Below are positions 1 to 4,870 of a DNA stretch of 6,669 bases, piece after piece (position 1 is the stretch's first letter; each line of letters starts with the position of its first letter). The DNA is from Burkholderia sp. Lineage in GTDB: Bacteria > Pseudomonadota > Gammaproteobacteria > Burkholderiales > Burkholderiaceae. The stretch is taken from NCBI GenBank assembly GCA_028292565.1, contig JAQGMD010000059.1, positions 1 to 6,669 on the forward strand, written 5' to 3'. The notes beneath the pieces are model-generated. The model saw only the letters and a program-made list of their open reading frames with translations, did not search any database and had not been told where the DNA came from. The translations under genes and the position numbers were made by a program.

Positions 1-1126
1 CGGGTTCCAGCGATTCCAGGTCATGCCATTCCACCGGTCCGCCCTGATATTCCTCGATCAGCTTTACCCATTTCTTCTCATTCGGCGCACACAGGCTCAG
101 CGCCAGGCCTTTATCCTGGCCACGACCGGTGCGGCCGACGCGATGGATATGCACCTCGGTGTCTTTCGAAACATCGACATTGATCACGGCGCCCAGGGTC
201 TGGATATCCAGCCCGCGGGCCGCGACATCGGTGGCCACCAGCACCGAGCAACTCTGGTTCGCAAACAACACCAGGATTTCGTCACGCTCGCGTTGTTCCA
301 GCTCGCCATATAGCGCCAGCGCGGAAAATCCCTGCTCGCGTAATTCGGCCGCCAGTTCGCGGCAATGAATCTTAGTATTGCAGAAGGCCAGCGTCGACAC
401 CGGTTGGTAATGGTTCAACAGCTTCGCTACCGCAGCGTTGCGGTCGTCGTAACCCACTTCATAAAACCGTTGTTCGATCTGCGTGGCGTTGTGCTGCGCC
501 TCGACTTTTACTTCGGCCGGGTCCCGCAAAAAGAGCGCGCTCGCTTTACGGATATCGTCCGGATAGGTGGCGGAAAACAGCAGCGTCTGGCGACGCTCCG
601 GGCAGGCGCTGACAATGCCGGAGATCTCTTCATAAAAGCCCATGTCGACCATGCGATCGGCTTCATCCAGCACGAGCGTTTGTACCTTGGACAAATCGAT
701 GGTGTTGCGCCCGATGTGGTCGCGAATGCGTCCAGGCGTGCCTACGACGATATGCGCACCATGCTCCAGCGATGCAATCTGCGGCCGCATCGGCGCACCG
801 CCGCACAGCGTCAGTACCTTGGTGTTGTCGGCGAAGCGGGCCAGGCGGCGCAATTCATTCGATACCTGATCGGCCAATTCGCGGGTGGGGCAGAGCACCA
901 GCGCCTGGATGGCGAACCACGTCGGGTTAAGTTTGTGCAGGATGCCGATACCAAAGGCGGCTGTTTTACCGCTGCCGGTTTTGGCCTGCGCGATCAGGTC
1001 GCGCCGATCGAGGATCACCGGCAGGCTTTGCGCCTGTATCGCGGTCATTTCGTGATAACCGAGGCTGTCGAGGTTGCCCAATAACGCCGGTGTCAACGGT
1101 AAGCTGGAAAAGGAAGTCTTATTCAT
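1..1126 (-). CDS. dbpA: ATP-dependent RNA helicase DbpA (3' end cut by window)
   Basis: This is a DEAD-box RNA helicase. DbpA acts in the cytoplasm in 50S ribosome assembly and is targeted to 23S rRNA hairpin 92 by its C-terminal domain (family knowledge). The reading frame starts at the ATG whose complement is at 1124-1126 and gives 375 codons to the window edge. Visible motifs in order are a Q-motif region (T28-x-x-Q31), motif I AKTGSGKT (48-55), PTRELADQ (Ia), GG, TPGR (Ib), DEAD at 154-157, SAT at 185-187 and HRVGRTGR at 328-335. The phrases PTRELADQV, NELRRLARF and LTLCGG match what I remember of DbpA better than RhlE, SrmB or CsdA. The C-terminal DbpA RNA-binding domain, normally about 75 residues more, lies beyond position 1 and cannot be checked, which is the main caveat on the name. 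No strong Shine-Dalgarno sequence precedes the ATG. The gene lies downstream of tRNA-fMet on the same strand but is separated from it by a terminator. Confidence 0.9.
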   Translation of the reverse strand, partial: MNKTSFSSLPLTPALLGNLDSLGYHEMTAIQAQSLPVILDRRDLIAQAKTGSGKTAAFGIGILHKLNPTWFAIQALVLCPTRELADQVSNELRRLARFADNTKVLTLCGGAPMRPQIASLEHGAHIVVGTPGRIRDHIGRNTIDLSKVQTLVLDEADRMVDMGFYEEISGIVSACPERRQTLLFSATYPDDIRKASALFLRDPAEVKVEAQHNATQIEQRFYEVGYDDRNAAVAKLLNHYQPVSTLAFCNTKIHCRELAAELREQGFSALALYGELEQRERDEILVLFANQSCSVLVATDVAARGLDIQTLGAVINVDVSKDTEVHIHRVGRTGRGQDKGLALSLCAPNEKKWVKLIEEYQGGPVEWHDLESLEP

Positions 1127-1200
1127 GGTGATTTTGCCTGCGGGCGTAGGGAGATGGCGGTCTCAACGGCGATTTACGCGCATCGCAAGATATCAACCGC

Positions 1201-1233
1201 ATAAAACAAAAAGCCCGGCTTATGAGCCAGGCC
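1201..1233 (-). terminator. Rho-independent terminator behind tRNA-fMet
   Basis: On the minus strand GCCTGGCT and AGCCGGGC pair over 8 bp with one T-G wobble around a CATA loop. TTTTTGTTTTAT follows directly. It starts 17 bases past the tRNA 3' end and 75 bases before the dbpA ATG, so it should end the tRNA transcript and insulate dbpA. Confidence 0.85.
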
Positions 1234-1249
1234 AATTGCACGATGTGTT

Positions 1250-1326
1250 TGGTTGCGGGGACAGGATTTGAACCTGTGACCTTCGGGTTATGAGCCCGAC
1301 GAGCTGCCAGACTGCTCCACCCCGCG
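1250..1326 (-). tRNA. Initiator tRNA-fMet (anticodon CAT), CCA encoded
   Basis: This is a complete 77-nt cloverleaf on the minus strand. The acceptor arm is CGCGGGG against CCCCGCA, in which position 1 (C) cannot pair with position 72 (A). That mismatch is the hallmark of bacterial initiator tRNA and is recognised by the formyltransferase. The D stem is GAGC/GCTC. The anticodon stem TCGGG/CCCGA carries the three consecutive G-C pairs needed for P-site entry, with loop CTCATAA. The variable loop is AGGTC, the T stem is ACAGG/CCTGT with loop TTCAAAT, the discriminator base is A, and CCA is encoded. It delivers formyl-methionine to start codons. It is a single-gene unit with its own promoter and terminator. 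Confidence 0.98.
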
Positions 1327-1338
1327 TCTGAGCGGCGA

Positions 1339-1367
1339 ATTCTACAGGCGATAGACCGATGGGGCAA
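1339..1367 (-). promoter_or_regulatory. Sigma-70 promoter of tRNA-fMet
   Basis: On the minus strand a -35 box TTGCCC (1362-1367) and a -10 box TAGAAT (1339-1344) are separated by exactly 17 bp. The -10 box ends 12 bases before the mature tRNA 5' end, leaving a 5' leader of a few bases for RNase P to remove. Confidence 0.75.
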
Positions 1368-1397
1368 CCGAAAATCAGGAATGTTATGGTCTCGACC

Positions 1398-1425
1398 CTG
1401 AAGTCGCCCCGTCAGGTCTTACAAT
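1398..1425 (+). promoter_or_regulatory. Possible promoter for the 81-residue protein gene
   Basis: A good -10 box TACAAT (1420-1425) lies about 52 bases before the ATG at 1478. The best partner is a weak -35 box CTGAAG (1398-1403) at 16-bp spacing. It would be divergent from the tRNA promoter. The -10 is convincing and the -35 is not. Confidence 0.35.
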
Positions 1426-1477
1426 ACCGTCATTGCGCCGATTGAAAACGCGGCGCGCCACAGACTGGAGTTGATAA

Positions 1478-1723
1478 ATGACCTACGAAGAATACCTGGA
1501 CGAAGTCACCACACTCATGACAGAGCGATACAACATGAGCGACGAAGATGCGATCAAGCACGTCATGCGTGCGCAGGCGGCGGATTTCTTCACTCTGCAC
1601 GATGACCTTCCCGAGATGCGTACCCAGGAACGCGCGGAGCAGGACGCCAAGACTATTTTTGAAAAGAAAAACAAGTCGCGCCCCCACACGCCGCCCAAGC
1701 GATCCGGACCGCCGAAGAAATGA
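1478..1723 (+). CDS. Small conserved-looking protein of unknown function
   Basis: This is an 81-residue protein I cannot name. The ATG at 1478 is preceded by a GGAG Shine-Dalgarno (1467-1470) at 7-nt spacing, which fixes the start. Residues 1-60 are acidic and predicted helical, beginning MTYEEYLDEVTTLM. The segment around D22-A46 (EDAIKHVMRAQAADFFTLHDD) looks like a short helix-loop fold. The tail from about residue 62 is basic and proline-rich (KKNKSRPHTPPKR, ending GPPKK) and probably disordered. There is no signal peptide or membrane segment, so it should be cytoplasmic. I recall similar short proteins in Burkholderiales, but that is memory and not a search. It is a single-gene unit facing the convergent DUF2026 gene. 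The basic tail could bind nucleic acid, which is only inference. Confidence 0.75.
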   Translation: MTYEEYLDEVTTLMTERYNMSDEDAIKHVMRAQAADFFTLHDDLPEMRTQERAEQDAKTIFEKKNKSRPHTPPKRSGPPKK

Positions 1724-1726
1724 TCG

Positions 1727-1760
1727 TTGACAGGGTGGGTTTTCAGCTCTGCCTTGTCAA
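1727..1760. terminator. Hairpin between convergent genes, possible weak terminator
   Basis: TTGACAGGG (1727-1735) pairs with CCTTGTCAA (1752-1760) over 9 bp with one G-T wobble and a 16-nt loop. It starts 4 bases after the stop of the plus-strand gene and ends 8 bases before the end of the minus-strand gene. No T run follows on either strand, so termination would have to be weak or Rho-assisted. Confidence 0.3.
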
Positions 1761-1767
1761 ACCGTTC

Positions 1768-2406
1768 TCACCAGGCGCCGACGAGTGACAAATCACTCAA
1801 CGTCAGTTGGGTGGTGGCGCCGGTGTTATTGTCTTCCAGGGACAGTTGACGATGCATGTCCTTGGGCGGCTTCTTGTACCAGGCCGCGCAAATATTCACC
1901 AGATCCTGATTGCGGGCTACTGAATGAAAATTCTCCAACACCCGGCGCGTCAGGTCGACGTCGGGCAGCAGGTAGGAATCACCCGGGTTGCGCAGTAAAA
2001 GGGGAGAGTCCACCAACGAACTGCGCGGTTTCTGATACATCTTCCGAGAGCAGTTTCCGGTCAATCCGCGCGCGTGCAGCGATTCGCGGAACAGCGGCGC
2101 CGTGAAGTCGACGATGTAGTCGTCGCACATGATCCAGCAATGGTAGCCCTTGCCTTCATTTTTATTCTCACTGACCCCCGCGAATGACAGGACAGTCCCG
2201 GCTTCGTCATCGAGTTTGTAGAAAGCGTCGCCGGCGACCGGGTAGCTTCGCTTTTTATAGAACTGTTCGATGAGCAGCGCACCGGCGACGCTGAAAAAGA
2301 CGGCGCGATCCGCTGTCTTGACATTGGCCCCATCGAAGACGGTTTGCAGGACTCGGGAAATACGCTGATAGTCGGCAAGCGGAATGGGCGGGCGTGGTGC
2401 TGGCAT
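1768..2406 (-). CDS. DUF2026 family protein
   Basis: This 212-residue soluble protein fits, from memory, the DUF2026 family of uncharacterised bacterial proteins. The matching stretches are an N-terminal helix (ADYQRISRVLQTVFDGA, 11-27), VFFSVAGALLI (36-46), YPVAGDAFYKL (55-65), GYHCWIMCDDYIVDFTAPLF (87-106), RKMYQKP (121-127) and a distal GDSYLLPDVDLT segment. His89 with Asp100 on neighbouring predicted strands resembles the His/Asp pair of papain/transglutaminase-like folds. The residue expected to supply a nucleophilic Cys, just before VFFSVAG, is Ala here. Catalysis is therefore unproven and the fold comparison is inference. The ATG at 2406 is chosen because the homologous helix begins soon after. 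No Shine-Dalgarno is visible. It is transcribed alone and converges on the 81-residue gene. There is no signal peptide or membrane segment. Confidence 0.75.
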   Translation of the reverse strand: MPAPRPPIPLADYQRISRVLQTVFDGANVKTADRAVFFSVAGALLIEQFYKKRSYPVAGDAFYKLDDEAGTVLSFAGVSENKNEGKGYHCWIMCDDYIVDFTAPLFRESLHARGLTGNCSRKMYQKPRSSLVDSPLLLRNPGDSYLLPDVDLTRRVLENFHSVARNQDLVNICAAWYKKPPKDMHRQLSLEDNNTGATTQLTLSDLSLVGAW

Positions 2407-2443
2407 GAGGTGGTTTTGAGTGGAGGCGAAAAGGCCGGCGCAA

Positions 2444-2449
2444 ATTGTA
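2444..2449 (-). promoter_or_regulatory. Possible -10 box for the DUF2026 gene
   Basis: TACAAT on the minus strand lies 37 bases upstream of the ATG at 2406. No recognisable -35 hexamer sits 16-18 bp further upstream, so the call rests on the -10 alone and an activator might be needed. Confidence 0.25.
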
Positions 2450-2489
2450 CCGGAAAGCGCGTCAGGGCATGGTCCCCGTCAGCCGACGA

Positions 2490-2507
2490 CACTTGGAATG
2501 CCAAGTG
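2490..2507. promoter_or_regulatory. Operator-like inverted repeat CACTTGG-AATG-CCAAGTG
   Basis: Perfect 7-bp arms flank a 4-bp centre. The repeat sits in the 347-bp non-coding stretch between the divergent DUF2026 gene (minus) and the exported-protein gene (plus). Further TTGG/CCAA half-sites occur at 2511-2515 and in the repeats at 2548-2581. The arrangement looks like a binding site for a dimeric regulator. Which regulator cannot be told. Confidence 0.4.
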
Positions 2508-2547
2508 AATCCAAGCTATTATGTGCCGTGTTTGTTTTAAGTGGATT

Positions 2548-2581
2548 GCGATTGGACAGGCCAACAATTACGCGATTGGCC
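2548..2581. repeat. Direct and inverted TTGG/CCAA repeats over the -35 region
   Basis: GCGATTGG occurs twice (2548-2555 and 2572-2579), 24 bp apart. The interval also holds TTGG-ACAGG-CCAA (2552-2564) and GGCCAA-N11-TTGGCC (2559-2581). The second copy overlaps the predicted -35 box of the plus-strand promoter, which is a natural place for a regulator to act. Confidence 0.45.
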
Positions 2582-2604
2582 GTTTACGTACGGGGACTTA
2601 TACT
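2576..2604 (+). promoter_or_regulatory. Sigma-70 promoter for the exported-protein gene
   Basis: A -35 box TTGGCC (2576-2581) and a -10 box TATACT (2599-2604) have 17-bp spacing. Transcription would start near 2611 and give an unusually long leader of about 143 nt before the ATG at 2754. The rest of 2407-2753 shows only the repeats and hairpins listed here and no credible gene. Confidence 0.55.
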
Positions 2605-2619
2605 TTGACACTCAGGGGC

Positions 2620-2652
2620 CTCGTGGTACCAGACAATGTGGGTACATACGAG
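2620..2652 (+). other. Hairpin at the start of the 5' leader
   Basis: CTCGT (2620-2624) plus GTAC (2626-2629) pair with GTAC (2642-2645) plus ACGAG (2648-2652), with a small asymmetric internal loop and a 12-nt apical loop. It begins about 10 nt after the predicted transcription start. It may stabilise or regulate the transcript. I do not recognise it as a known riboswitch. Confidence 0.35.
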
Positions 2653-2721
2653 ATTTCTTCCACGTCGGCTAGGTAGACGGTCGATGGGCAATCCCGCGTT
2701 TCAGGAGTGATCCCCGTTGGC

Positions 2722-2733
2722 GGAAGCGCTTCC
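2722..2733. promoter_or_regulatory. 12-bp perfect palindrome GGAAGCGCTTCC
   Basis: This is a gapless perfect palindrome 20 bases upstream of the ATG at 2754. It is too tight to form an RNA hairpin without losing its centre, so a protein-binding site is more likely if it is functional. It could also be chance. Confidence 0.2.
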
Positions 2734-2753
2734 TTCACCTTGGTGGCTTTGGA

Positions 2754-3143
2754 ATGAATGTGAAAAAGACAATCGCTGCTGTCGCCATGGCCTTCTTCAG
2801 TCTGACTGCCATGGCTCAATCGAAACCATGGAAGGCGGTAGTGCTAACCGCAACAATGTCCGGCTGGCTTGAGACGAGGGGTACAGCCATCTCCAAGGAT
2901 GGATTGCTGGAGATTATCGTCAAGGACGATACGGGACAGGTCGCGGAAATCTACAAGGGCCGGTTGAAAGGATCGCAATGGACCGGGGCCCGCACCGTCA
3001 TGGGAACCGACAATATTGATGAGCCGCTGATTGGAAGGTTTTCACGTCGGAAGATAGAGAACAACGAAATCCAGACGCTTATACTTACGAACGAGTGGGT
3101 TTCGGCCAGCTTCACAAGAACGATAGATCTTGGCAAACGATAG
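2754..3143 (+). CDS. Small exported protein of unknown function
   Basis: This 129-residue protein has a clear Sec signal peptide. The positively charged start MNVKK is followed by a hydrophobic core at about 6-18 (TIAAVAMAFFSLT) and a signal peptidase I site AMA|QS after residue 21. The mature part of about 108 residues should be periplasmic or secreted. It is rich in predicted beta strands alternating with Gly and charged residues (GTAISKDGLLEIIVKDDTGQ, EIYKGRLKGSQWTG, LTNEWVSASFTRTI), as in a small beta-barrel or sandwich. It has no Cys and no lipobox, so it is not a lipoprotein. I do not recognise the family. A GGTGG about 8 nt before the ATG is a modest ribosome-binding site. The gene stands alone behind its own promoter and long leader. 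Confidence 0.75.
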   Translation: MNVKKTIAAVAMAFFSLTAMAQSKPWKAVVLTATMSGWLETRGTAISKDGLLEIIVKDDTGQVAEIYKGRLKGSQWTGARTVMGTDNIDEPLIGRFSRRKIENNEIQTLILTNEWVSASFTRTIDLGKR

Positions 3144-3144
3144 T

Positions 3145-3162
3145 CGGCGGCTCAGGCCGCCG
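3145..3162 (+). terminator. GC-rich hairpin after the exported-protein gene
   Basis: CGGCGGC (3145-3151) and GCCGCCG (3156-3162) pair perfectly around TCAG, one base after the TAG stop. Only CATTTACG follows, so the U-run is poor. Position and stability suggest a terminator or 3' stabiliser. Confidence 0.5.
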
Positions 3163-3192
3163 CATTTACGTGAGGACTGTCGGTTGAACTAT

Positions 3193-3229
3193 TGAGCATT
3201 CAGCAAGTGAGTGCCGGAATGAATGCTCA
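3193..3229. repeat. 9-bp inverted repeat TGAGCATTC / GAATGCTCA
   Basis: Perfect 9-bp arms (3193-3201 and 3221-3229) are separated by 19 bases. The repeat lies between the exported-protein gene and the HAD gene, with no T run after it on either strand. It could be an operator, an RNA hairpin or a remnant of a small mobile repeat. Confidence 0.45.
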
Positions 3230-3279
3230 GTCCCTCATCTCCCATGCCCCATCCCCAACCCCCGCTCCGCGCCCACGGT

Positions 3280-3308
3280 TTGGCTTGTCACGGGAATTGG
3301 TGGATACT
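3280..3308 (+). promoter_or_regulatory. Promoter for the SAK-type HAD gene
   Basis: A -35 box TTGGCT (3280-3285) and a -10 box GATACT (3303-3308) are 17 bp apart. The predicted start near 3315 gives a leader of about 19 nt to the ATG at 3334. This supports that start over the upstream in-frame ATG at 3223, which would put the promoter inside the gene. Confidence 0.45.
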
Positions 3309-3333
3309 GCACCCTTTGCCGCAAACTTTACCG

Positions 3334-3834
3334 ATGAAGATCTGTTATCTGGACTATGACGCCGTCCTGCACGACGGCAATGTGCTTCGCCATCGCACCC
3401 GGGGCATGTACATCAAGACGCCCGGCCGCACATTTTTTGAATGGATGCCGATACTCGAAGACTTGCTCGCGCCTTACCCGGACCTGAATATAGTCTTGTC
3501 GACCACGTGGGTTCGCGAACTCGGGTTTAACGAGGCGAAGTTCGAACTTTCGACTTCGCTGAGAGACCGGGTGATCGGCTCGACTTTCCTGCATCCGAAA
3601 ATAGTGAAAACGGAGTTCGACACCATGTCGCGCGGCATGCAAATCTGGGGCGATGTAGAGCGGCGCAAGCCGACCCATTGGTTTGCGCTCGACGACGATG
3701 CATTCGGCTGGCCGACCTGGTGCAAGGAGCATTTGATTCAGACTACCGATCAATTGGGACTGAGCGATCCGGCAGTGCAGGAACGGGTGCGTCAGCGACT
3801 GGCCGAGATTTACGGACCCGCCAGCATGAAGTGA
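3334..3834 (+). CDS. HAD-like phosphatase of the 'Swiss Army Knife' RNA repair type
   Basis: This 166-residue protein has the haloacid dehalogenase (HAD) fold as I remember it from HAD_SAK-type domains, which occur fused in, or alone beside, RNA-repair proteins. Motif I is YLDYDAVLH with the paired aspartates D7 and D9. Motif II is LSTTW (55-59). LRDRVIGSTF (76-85) is typical of the group. Motif IV is ALDDDAF with D120-D122. The closing segment TTDQLGLSD (137-145) also fits. In HAD enzymes D7 would be the nucleophile and D9 the acid/base. The residue after DxD is Ala (A10) where Gly is usual. Removal of a phosphate from a nucleic-acid end or a nucleotide is the family-based guess and the substrate is unknown. 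The domain begins at residue 2, so the ATG at 3334 is preferred to 3223, although no clear Shine-Dalgarno precedes it. No ligase, kinase or nuclease partner is in the window. Confidence 0.8.
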   Translation: MKICYLDYDAVLHDGNVLRHRTRGMYIKTPGRTFFEWMPILEDLLAPYPDLNIVLSTTWVRELGFNEAKFELSTSLRDRVIGSTFLHPKIVKTEFDTMSRGMQIWGDVERRKPTHWFALDDDAFGWPTWCKEHLIQTTDQLGLSDPAVQERVRQRLAEIYGPASMK

Positions 3835-3864
3835 TGAAACCCCACCGCACCGCGCAGAAGCCGT

Positions 3865-3919
3865 CGGTCCCACGAGGACCGGAATGTTGGGATTGGCGCG
3901 CGCGCGAATCCCAGCATTC
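3865..3919. repeat. Tandem hairpins between convergent genes, REP-like or bidirectional terminator
   Basis: Hairpin 1 is CGGTCC (3865-3870) with GGACCG (3876-3881) around CACGA. Immediately next, GAATGTTGGGATT (3882-3894) pairs with AATCCCAGCATTC (3907-3919) over 13 bp with one T-G wobble. Its 12-nt loop is almost all alternating GC. The element lies between the stops of the HAD gene (plus) and the ABC gene (minus). It has no T run on either side. Its form resembles repeated extragenic palindromes, but only one copy is in this window. Confidence 0.6.
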
Positions 3920-3975
3920 GTGCACATCCGATGGCCCATGCGCCACGAAGTAAATGCACCCGATAAAAGCTGCGT

Positions 3976-4632
3976 TCAGTCGCCCAGGTCGATGATCGCA
4001 GCCAGTGGCACGTCGCCCGGCGCCTCGTAATCCCCGACCACACATGCGCGGCAAGGGTCGCCCGCCGCGCGCTCCAGATGCGCCATTACGACATCTCTCG
4101 ACGCTTTATCGAGCGCGGCGAACGGCTGGTCCAGCAGCGTAACTGTCGCACCCGAAGCGAACGCTGCCGCGAGGAAGACTTTGCGCTTCGAGCCGGTGGA
4201 CAGCATAAAGAGCTGTTTGTCCACGTGTGGCTCCAGCGACAGGCCTATTATCAGGTCATCCAAGACCCGTTCGTCGAATGTCGAATTGAGCTTGTGAAGT
4301 GACTTGAGGTAAGCGGCGGGTGTTAACTGATCGAAGGCGTCCGAGCGCGGATCGACCCAGAAAACCTGCTGCTGGTACGCTTCCGGCCGGCGCTGGCGGA
4401 TGTCGTTGATCTGCAGGTGCCCGGCATCAGCGGACAGATCGCCCGCAAGCAATCGGAACAGAGTAGTTTTGCCCCGTCCTTCACCGCCACGAACCAATGT
4501 GACTCCGGCAGGGATTGCAATCGACCAGTCGGAAAACAGTTCGCGCTCCGGGATACGGAAGCTCAGTCCTCGGACGCTCAGGACCGTGGGCATAGCGATG
4601 GTGGGATGTTTGGTGGTGTTTTGTTCATTCAT
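3976..4632 (-). CDS. Orphan ABC ATP-binding protein with degenerate catalytic motifs
   Basis: This is a single ABC ATPase domain of 218 residues from the ATG at 4632. Motifs in order are Walker A GGEGRGKT (49-56), signature LSTGSKRK (144-151), Walker B TVTLLD (163-168) and D-loop ALD (173-175). The catalytic Glu that should follow Walker B Asp168 is Gln169 (CAG, complement of 4126-4128). The Q-loop region reads VFWVDPRSD (90-98) with no Gln in the usual place. The segment where the switch His belongs reads VVGDYE (198-203). ATP binding looks intact while hydrolysis is doubtful. The overall sequence resembles, from memory, short ATPases of Burkholderiales. It is about the size of a CcmA-type subunit, but no heme-exporter permease is near. 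The start is uncertain: GTG at 4725 and ATG at 4593 are in frame, none has a good ribosome-binding site, and the domain begins at about residue 17. No partner gene shares its strand. Confidence 0.85.
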   Translation of the reverse strand: MNEQNTTKHPTIAMPTVLSVRGLSFRIPERELFSDWSIAIPAGVTLVRGGEGRGKTTLFRLLAGDLSADAGHLQINDIRQRRPEAYQQQVFWVDPRSDAFDQLTPAAYLKSLHKLNSTFDERVLDDLIIGLSLEPHVDKQLFMLSTGSKRKVFLAAAFASGATVTLLDQPFAALDKASRDVVMAHLERAAGDPCRACVVGDYEAPGDVPLAAIIDLGD

Positions 4633-4804
4633 ATTCCTGGTGCGTGGTTGTCGTACCGCAAGCTTTGCATTGAAGTTCGGCGATATCATCGCACACCCGA
4701 TCGCGGGGCTATCTTTCGGCGCCACCTCAATAGTGAAAAAAGAGGCACTGACACCATCTCAGTAATGCTATCAAAAAGCTCAATGAACCTGAGTTCGGCG
4801 GGAA

Positions 4805-4834
4805 TTTACCTTTCAATCAAAGCAGGACTATTTT
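4805..4834 (+). promoter_or_regulatory. Possible promoter for the membrane-protein gene
   Basis: TTTACC (4805-4810) and TATTTT (4829-4834) are 18 bp apart, and each matches its consensus at four of six positions. The start site would be about 30 nt before the ATG at 4871. The surrounding 4726-4870 stretch is visibly more AT-rich than the neighbouring genes and holds no other clear element. Confidence 0.35.
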
Positions 4835-4870
4835 CGGTAGAGTGGCGGCCGCACGAAAAACTTAAAGTAC

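Noticed and set aside
365..1084. 239-residue plus-strand open frame opposite dbpA
   Set aside because: It is exactly antisense to the helicase motifs, has no ribosome-binding site and no protein-like features. It arises from codon bias of dbpA.
1119..1367. 82-residue minus-strand open frame containing the phrase VTGSNPVPATK
   Set aside because: It is a translation of the tRNA-fMet gene and its terminator. That phrase is a well-known artefact of reading through tRNA T-arms.
2061..2567. 168-residue minus-strand open frame overlapping the DUF2026 gene
   Set aside because: It is a same-strand alternative frame, rich in Ser, Arg and Pro as is typical of frame-shifted reading, while the DUF2026 frame has clear family matches.
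3223..3333. N-terminal extension of the SAK-type HAD protein from ATG 3223
   Set aside because: The extra 37 residues are proline-rich and unlike the domain. A promoter fits at 3280-3308, and the HAD motif I starts right after ATG 3334.
3328..3939. 203-residue minus-strand open frame opposite the HAD gene
   Set aside because: It is an antisense shadow that runs into the hairpin region, with no coding signals.
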